Positions 20,817 through 25,031 of a DNA stretch of 25,031 nt are shown piece after piece. Each line of letters begins with the position of its first letter. The stretch's first letter is position 1. The position numbers were made by a program, and so were the translations under genes. Below the pieces are notes generated by a model. It ran no database searches. It was given only the letters and a program-made list of their open reading frames with translations, and was not told the origin of the DNA. The DNA comes from Caldimicrobium sp964493015. Lineage in GTDB: Bacteria; Desulfobacterota; Thermodesulfobacteria; Thermodesulfobacteriales; Thermodesulfobacteriaceae. The stretch spans positions 1-25,031 of the forward strand of contig CAZBLU010000020.1 in NCBI GenBank assembly GCA_964493015.1, in the 5' to 3' direction.

Positions 20817-22338
20817 AGTTTTTCTTATCCAAGGCTCGATATTGAATGGCCTCGGCTAAATGGCTTTTTCTTATAATATCACATTCCTCAAGATCTGCTA
20901 TAGTTCTTGCTACCTTTAGGATTTTATGCAAGGCCCTTGCTGAAAAGGAAAGTTTACTTATGGCCTTTTCTAAAAAGGCCTCAGCTCCTGGCTCCATTTT
21001 ACAAAATCTTTTAATCTCTTTGGCTTTGAGATGGGCATTAAGTTTGGTTGGACTTCCAAAGCGTTTCTCTTGAATTTTTCTTGCCCTTATTACCCTCTCC
21101 CTTATATCTTTGGAACTTTCAGTCCTTTCTCCACTCTGATAGATAAGGTCTTTTATATCTACAGGCTGAACCTCCACATGAATGTCTATTCTGTCTATGA
21201 TAGGTCCTGAAAGCTTGCTTCTATACTTCTTTATTTCCTGGAAGGAACACTGACAGGCCCTTTGTGGATGCCCCAGATAGCCACATCTGCAGGGATTCAT
21301 GGCACAGATGAGCATAAATCTTGCAGGATAGGTTACTGATATTGAGGCCCGAGAGATAGTAACCTTTCCATCCTCTAAGGGTAGGCGTAGGGCCTCTATG
21401 ACATCTCTTCTAAACTCTGGAAACTCATCCAAGAAAAGTACTCCATGGTGAGCAAGACTTACCTCTCCTGGTTTAGGAATAGTTCCCCCTCCAATGAGTC
21501 CTGCCTCAGAGATGGTAAAATGAGGGTTTCTAAAGGGCCTTTTTCTAATCATGGGCCTCTTCTCATTTAAAAGTCCAGCAACAGAATATATTTTGGTAGT
21601 CTCTAAGGCCTCTTCATAGCTCATGGGAGGAAGAATGCTTGGCATACGCTGGGCAAGCATGGTCTTTCCAGCACCTGGTGGGCCTATAATAAGAATATTA
21701 TGACCTCCAGCTGCGGCAATCTCAAAGGCCCTTTTAGCCAGGCTTTGTCCCTGAACATCGCTGAAATCCTCAAAGAACTCTTCTTCCTCAGAGAAGGACA
21801 CAGGATCTACCTCATATTGAGGCTCAATCCCATCTCTTAAATAGTCAACAACTTCTCTTAAGTGCCGAAAGGGTAAAATACGCACTCCCCTAACTAATAA
21901 AGCTTCCCTCAAATTTTCCAGAGGAATTATAACCTCCTTAAGCCCTAACTCTTTAGCCTTAAGCATAGCAGGTAAGATCCCCTTCACTCCTCGAAGGGCA
22001 CCGTCTAAAGATAATTCACCTATAAAGGCACAATTAGCTAATCTCCCAGCCTCAAAGTAGCCACTTCCTGCTAAAATCCCTAAGGCCACAGCTAAATCAA
22101 AGCCTGTCCCCTCTTTTTTGAGATCAGCAGGAGAGAGATTTATAGTTATTTTTTGTAAGGGAAAATCAAATCCTGAATTAATGAGAGCTGAACGAATCCT
22201 CTCTCTACTCTCTTTAATACTACTATCTGGCAGACCAACAATGGTTATCCCAGGAAGTCCTCTTGTAAGATCTACCTCTACCTCAACAGGAAATGCTTCT
22301 ATCCCCAGAAGAGTAAAACTGAGACTTTTACTAATCAT
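20809..22338 (-). CDS. comM: ComM/YifB-family Mg-chelatase-like AAA+ ATPase
   Basis: A 509-residue protein. The N-terminal Lon-protease-like ChlI domain (VDLTRGLPGITIVGLPDSSI, NLSPADLKKEGTGFDLAVAL) is followed by AAA+ with Walker A GPPGAGKT (about 218-225), Walker B VLFLDEFPEF, sensor AMNPCRCGYLG and the C-terminal Mg_chelatase_C region (LSFSARALHKILKVARTIAD). ComM proteins are hexameric helicases acting in branch migration during natural transformation; the family is widespread, including in organisms not known to be competent. The ATG at 22338 matches family N-termini but has no ribosome site and lies only about 6 bases downstream of the T-run of the atp terminator. First gene of comM-phosphatidyltransferase-hypC-hypD. 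Confidence 0.9.
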   Translation of the reverse strand: MISKSLSFTLLGIEAFPVEVEVDLTRGLPGITIVGLPDSSIKESRERIRSALINSGFDFPLQKITINLSPADLKKEGTGFDLAVALGILAGSGYFEAGRLANCAFIGELSLDGALRGVKGILPAMLKAKELGLKEVIIPLENLREALLVRGVRILPFRHLREVVDYLRDGIEPQYEVDPVSFSEEEEFFEDFSDVQGQSLAKRAFEIAAAGGHNILIIGPPGAGKTMLAQRMPSILPPMSYEEALETTKIYSVAGLLNEKRPMIRKRPFRNPHFTISEAGLIGGGTIPKPGEVSLAHHGVLFLDEFPEFRRDVIEALRLPLEDGKVTISRASISVTYPARFMLICAMNPCRCGYLGHPQRACQCSFQEIKKYRSKLSGPIIDRIDIHVEVQPVDIKDLIYQSGERTESSKDIRERVIRARKIQEKRFGSPTKLNAHLKAKEIKRFCKMEPGAEAFLEKAISKLSFSARALHKILKVARTIADLEECDIIRKSHLAEAIQYRALDKKNYE

Positions 22339-22343
22339 TCAAT

Positions 22344-22391
22344 AAAAAAAATTAAGGGGAGAACCTAAAGCTTAGCACCTCAGGCTCTCCC
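22344..22391 (-). terminator. Intrinsic terminator of the Fo ATP synthase operon
   Basis: On the minus strand GGGAGAGCCT (22391-22382) pairs with AGGTTCTCCC (22366-22357) over 10 bp (one G-U), with a 15-base loop, followed by CTTAA and eight T residues (22351-22344). It lies 28 bases after the atpE stop and ends about 6 bases before the comM start codon. Confidence 0.78.
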
Positions 22392-22419
22392 TTTAAAATA
22401 TCTACTAAATCAAACTTTG

Positions 22420-22797
22420 TTAGCCACCAATGAACTGCATAAACTTGGGAACAACAGGGTTGGCATAGAGAAGGATAAGGGCAATAGCGAGAGCATAGAT
22501 AACCAGGGTTTCAACAAAGGCGATACCAAGAATCATGGTGACCGTAAGTTTACCTGCAAGTTCAGGGTTTCTGGCAATACCCTCGCAAGCCCCAGCAGTA
22601 GCCTGACCGATACCTATACCACAACCAAGGGCACCGAGGCCAACTCCAATTCCTGCAGCAAGAATAATAGCTGAATAGATACCAAAACCTGTAACCAACT
22701 TATCACCGGAAGCCTTAGCTACCTCCTCAGCCAAAGCAGGGTGTGTAAGTGCTAAGGATACCAAAAGCATAGCCAAAAGCAGTCCCAACTTCCTCAT
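22420..22797 (-). CDS. atpE: ATP synthase Fo subunit c with N-terminal signal sequence
   Basis: A 125-residue proteolipid, longer than the usual 75-90 because of an N-terminal signal-like segment (MRKLGLLLAMLLVSLALTHPALA, written here in parts: positively charged start, hydrophobic core, then an A-L-A end at residues 21-23). Two membrane helices follow (about 38-67 and 85-112) joined by the polar loop GIARNPE. The ion-binding carboxylate is E96 in FVETLVIYAL. Aligning on E72 and R76 of the loop, the position of the Na+-ligand Gln32 of Ilyobacter is Ile63, as in proton-type c subunits. The ATG at 22797 has AGGAGG 7 bases upstream. Last gene of the atpZ-atpI-atpB-atpE run. Confidence 0.93.
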   Translation of the reverse strand: MRKLGLLLAMLLVSLALTHPALAEEVAKASGDKLVTGFGIYSAIILAAGIGVGLGALGCGIGIGQATAGACEGIARNPELAGKLTVTMILGIAFVETLVIYALAIALILLYANPVVPKFMQFIGG

Positions 22798-22867
22798 CCC
22801 AACACCTCCTTAAGTTGAAATTTCTTTAATCTTTACCAGAAGGTTATCCCCCCTGATAAAATCCCAT

Positions 22868-23614
22868 TTAGTGATGCTCCTCCACAGCTCCAGCAAAATA
22901 CACCAAACTTAAGAGAACAAAAATAAAGGTCTGAATAAAACCTACGGCCACACCAAGAATCATCACTGGAAGCGGAGCAAAATATTTACCACCAAGCATG
23001 GTCAAGATCCCAAGGAGGATCTCTTTAGAAAGAAGGTTCCCAAACAAACGGAAGGAAAGAGAAAGGATCCTACCTACATGGCTAAAAATCTCAGCTGGAA
23101 GCATAAGAGGGATAATCCAAGGTATAGGTCCTAAGAAATCTTTAAAATAGGAAAGTCCCTTATATTTTAATCCTAAGTAGTGATAGTAAATAATGGTAAT
23201 TAAGGTGAGGCCCATGGTTACATTAATATTGGCTGTAGGAGACATAAACCCAGGGATGAGACCTAATAGGTTGGAAAAAAGGATATACAAAGCATAGGTC
23301 GTAACTAAAGGAAAGACAGTAGGCATCAATTTATCAAACTTATCATGGGGAAGATTACTTTTAGTAAAGTTATAGATGCTCTCCACCACAAACTCCCAGA
23401 CATTTTGAAAGGCCCCAGGCAAAAAATCCCTCTTAGATCTGGCCATAAGGGCTAAAATTATAATAATACCCACCACAAAGTAGCTATGCACCATGTGCGG
23501 AGCAAAAAGTTGGGCCAAAATACCATACTTTTCAGACTCTTCATAATAGTGCCATCCTGAAGGTAGCCCAAGCTTTTCCAAGATCAGGCAAAGAAATAAA
23601 ATTGGGTGTTCCAT
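22868..23614 (-). CDS. atpB: ATP synthase Fo subunit a
   Basis: A 248-residue membrane protein that forms the proton half-channels against the c-ring. The essential arginine is R189 in LSLSFRLFGNLLSKE, and the conserved blocks SNLLGLIPGF and PLMLPAEIFSHVGRI precede it. The C-terminal helix is FIQTFIFVLLSLVYFAGAVEEHH. The ATG at 23614 has GGGAGGT about 7 bases upstream. It is 15 bases downstream of the atpI-like gene and 70 bases upstream of atpE. That 70-base gap contains a short dyad (22844-22859) but no promoter I could recognise. Confidence 0.94.
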   Translation of the reverse strand: MEHPILFLCLILEKLGLPSGWHYYEESEKYGILAQLFAPHMVHSYFVVGIIIILALMARSKRDFLPGAFQNVWEFVVESIYNFTKSNLPHDKFDKLMPTVFPLVTTYALYILFSNLLGLIPGFMSPTANINVTMGLTLITIIYYHYLGLKYKGLSYFKDFLGPIPWIIPLMLPAEIFSHVGRILSLSFRLFGNLLSKEILLGILTMLGGKYFAPLPVMILGVAVGFIQTFIFVLLSLVYFAGAVEEHH

Positions 23615-23629
23615 ATCGCTTACCTCCCT

Positions 23630-24052
23630 TTACTGGCTTTCTCTTAGCTGCAACCAAAAAAGAAAAACTGCTAAAAAGATCTGAAAATAAACTAAACTAA
23701 ACCCGAGAATCAAAAAAACAGGATGTAATCCTAACTTGGCCATAAGCACATAAAAGATTATACCCAAGGCTAATAACCTCAGATAAACCTTTATCAAAAA
23801 AAGAGTTCTTTCCTTCTGATAGGGCCTCTCCATGCAGGCCATAGCATTATGATAGACCTTGAAAAGAAGCTCTCGTCCTTCCTTTTTAAGAGTATAAAAA
23901 TTTAAATAGGCCAAGAGAGCCCCAATAACAAAGGCCAAAAAAATCTTGAGATCACGAAAGAGGATTAAGATAATCACAGAACCTGTAATTAGACTTAAAA
24001 GCATAAAAAGATTCAAATCTTTTAAAAGGACATCAATCCCCTCTTCTCTCAT
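23630..24052 (-). CDS. AtpI-like small membrane protein (ATP synthase I family)
   Basis: A 140-residue protein with four predicted helices (about 14-31, 34-52, 86-104 and 110-134) and a charged loop (about 53-85). Size, topology and position directly before atpB fit the ATP synthase I (AtpI-like) family, which assists c-ring assembly; sequence conservation in this family is low. The ATG at 24052 is preceded by GGAAAGAG and overlaps the upstream atpZ-like gene by 20 bases. Confidence 0.75.
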   Translation of the reverse strand: MREEGIDVLLKDLNLFMLLSLITGSVIILILFRDLKIFLAFVIGALLAYLNFYTLKKEGRELLFKVYHNAMACMERPYQKERTLFLIKVYLRLLALGIIFYVLMAKLGLHPVFLILGFSLVYFQIFLAVFLFWLQLRESQ

Positions 24053-24299
24053 CTCTTTCCAAATCCCTCATTCTCTTTTTGCTGTAATAGAGGAGATTTT
24101 TGATACCCCCGATAGCACCAAGAACAATAAATAGGGTTGTTAACCATGGAGAGGTCTTCCCCTTGAGAAGTTTTTCTTCTATGAGCCATCCTGTAATTGC
24201 CCCTGCCAAGATAGAACCAATAACAGCTACCCCTATTGTTAAACTCTCACCAAGAATGGTAAGCAAAAATTTAATATTGCCTTCTTTCTTTTCTTTCAA
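24033..24299 (-). CDS. AtpZ-like ATP synthase accessory protein
   Basis: An 88-residue protein with two predicted helices (about 17-39, containing VAVIGSILAGAITGWLIEE, and 52-70, containing LFIVLGAIGGIKNLLYY) and charged ends. This matches AtpZ/AtpQ-type proteins that precede Fo genes and have been linked to Mg2+/Ca2+ transport or assembly. The start appears to be TTG at 24299: an in-frame TAG lies three codons upstream and there is no ribosome site. The promoter at 24308-24336 would start transcription almost at the TTG, so the mRNA may be leaderless. First gene of the operon. Confidence 0.75.
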   Translation of the reverse strand: MKEKKEGNIKFLLTILGESLTIGVAVIGSILAGAITGWLIEEKLLKGKTSPWLTTLFIVLGAIGGIKNLLYYSKKRMRDLERDERRGD

Positions 24300-24307
24300 T
24301 TTAAGCT

Positions 24308-24336
24308 ATTTTAAGAGGAGCTTTCTATTTAATCAA
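24308..24336 (-). promoter_or_regulatory. Sigma70-type promoter of the Fo ATP synthase operon
   Basis: On the minus strand TTGATT (24336-24331), a 17-base spacer and TAAAAT (24313-24308). The predicted start is near 24301, within a few bases of the TTG start codon of the atpZ-like gene, which fits its lack of a ribosome site. Confidence 0.5.
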
Positions 24337-24385
24337 AGGCAATTTTTTTATAAATCCCCCTGATTTAGCATATCTTAAAAAAATT

Positions 24386-25031
24386 TTAAAAATTTACAGC
24401 CCTTTTTTGTAGGTTTTCAGCTCTTTTAGAAGCAAAATATTCCTTAACCTGTTCCACAAAGGCTTCTAAGCGCATTCTAACTCCCATAGATTTCTGCCCA
24501 TCACAAGGTACAGTCAGAAGAGGTAAGTTTTCCCCAGTTTCTTCTCTAATTCGCTTTAAGATGGCAGCCTGCACATTTCCAGGCATACAGGCAAAGGGTA
24601 TCACATTAACTATGCCAGAGACCCCCTTATTTAGATACTCCACAGCCTTACCGATGGAGAGCATAACTTCTCCCCCTTCATAATCAGGATGGACAAATCT
24701 ATGGGCAAGCCTTTCCAGTTCCTCAATGGTGGGGTCCTTTGCCCGATCCCCAAGAAAATCATAAATAAGATGAAGGAATCCCTCTTCCTCCTTAAACTGC
24801 ACCTGATTTTCAATGATAAATTTAAGGGTAGTGCCAATGGCTCCCATTCTTTTAGCCCATTTTTTGGAAATATAATTAATAAAGTATATCCATTCGCCAA
24901 TAGGGGGCAGTAAGACCTCAAGCCCCATATCTTCTAAGGTCCTGTAGAGATTTTCGTTGGCAAAAGAGTTACTCCTTACATAGATCTCTCCCACAACTCC
25001 AACTACAGGGATTTCCTCCTCTTTCTTAGGT
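24386..25031 (-). CDS. 2-hydroxyacyl-CoA dehydratase D-component/activase-type protein, 5' end beyond the window
   Basis: The frame is open to the right edge: codons upstream of the GTG at 24994 encode PKKEEEIPVVGVVGEIYVRS without a stop, so about 215 C-terminal residues are seen. The VGVVGEIYVRSNSFANENL block, LLPPIGEWIYF, and the C-terminal GIVNVIPFACMPGNVQAAIL followed by LLTVPCDGQKS match the HgdB-like domain of 2-hydroxyglutaryl-CoA dehydratase/benzoyl-CoA reductase relatives. The same domain closes the long CoA-activase/DUF2229 proteins. I cannot tell which of the two this is without the 5' part. The cysteine in ACMPG is the conserved cluster-region cysteine of the family. It ends 87 bases before the atpZ-like gene on the same strand, and no clear terminator separates them. 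Confidence 0.8.
   Translation of the reverse strand, partial: PKKEEEIPVVGVVGEIYVRSNSFANENLYRTLEDMGLEVLLPPIGEWIYFINYISKKWAKRMGAIGTTLKFIIENQVQFKEEEGFLHLIYDFLGDRAKDPTIEELERLAHRFVHPDYEGGEVMLSIGKAVEYLNKGVSGIVNVIPFACMPGNVQAAILKRIREETGENLPLLTVPCDGQKSMGVRMRLEAFVEQVKEYFASKRAENLQKRAVNF

Noticed and set aside
22420..22797. Apparent Na+ signature (Gln, Glu-Thr, Tyr) in ATP synthase subunit c
   Set aside because: Q65 sits only 7 residues before the loop glutamate E72; the Na+ ligand Gln32 of Ilyobacter is 9 before its counterpart. Aligned without gaps the ligand position is Ile63, as in proton-type subunits.
1..25031. CRISPR arrays, insertion sequences, tRNA or rRNA genes
   Set aside because: No regularly spaced repeats, transposase motifs, terminal inverted repeats or cloverleaf/rRNA signatures were seen on either strand.

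Overview
The window is moderately AT-rich, gene-dense bacterial DNA with many overlapping genes and no mobile element, CRISPR array, rRNA or tRNA that I could see. The gene set (three-piece archaeal-type glutamate synthase, type I-alpha glutamine synthetase, PII/AmtB, sigma54 activators, periplasm-facing [NiFe] hydrogenase with cytochrome b, Fo ATP synthase genes without F1) and the Lys/Glu/Leu-rich proteins suggest an anaerobic, probably thermophilic, Gram-negative hydrogen user, most likely a Thermodesulfobacteriota (Thermodesulfobacterium/Caldimicrobium-like). The taxonomic call is inference. A Tat signal peptide, an outer-membrane beta-barrel and amtB with a signal peptide support a double-membrane cell.

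Layout. (1) 1-841: the 5' part of a coiled-coil protein gene (minus) and a divergent UPF0114 membrane protein gene. (2) 835-6747 (minus): nadE, a class-I glutamine amidotransferase, then glutamate synthase split into FMN/ferredoxin, glutaminase and GXGXG proteins. Every enzyme in this run uses, or is predicted to use, glutamine. (3) 6863-7588: a metallo-beta-lactamase-fold hydrolase. (4) 7670-10489 (minus): glnB(PII)-amtB-outer-membrane barrel operon. (5) 10705-13566 (minus): glnA followed by a NifA-like GAF/AAA+/Fis activator. (6) 13762-15324 (plus): a second NifA-like activator divergent from glnA. (7) 15420-18906 (plus): [NiFe] hydrogenase small subunit, large subunit and cytochrome b. (8) 18903-22338 (minus): comM, a CDP-alcohol phosphatidyltransferase, hypC and hypD, running convergently into the hydrogenase operon. 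(9) 22420-24299 (minus): atpZ-like, atpI-like, atpB (a) and atpE (c), closed by a clear terminator. (10) 24386-25031: the 3' part of a 2-hydroxyacyl-CoA dehydratase/activase-type gene.

The most interesting part is the nitrogen-control circuit at 8.8-15.3 kb. Both glnB and glnA are preceded by a sigma54-type -24/-12 element, and about 97-100 bp further upstream each has a TGT-N10-ACA dyad like the NifA upstream activator site. Two NifA-like sigma54 activators with intact GAFTGA motifs are encoded alongside. The PII protein lacks the uridylylated Tyr51 (Val instead), and the glutamine synthetase is of the type without an adenylylation site. Nitrogen control therefore looks built on sigma54 activators and ligand sensing rather than on the GlnD/GlnE covalent cascade. 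A GC-rich hairpin covers the ribosome-binding site of the activator gene downstream of glnA, which would limit regulator output relative to glnA.

No stretch longer than 300 bases lacks a gene. The longest gaps (10490-10704 and 13567-13761) hold the promoters and activator sites listed here.
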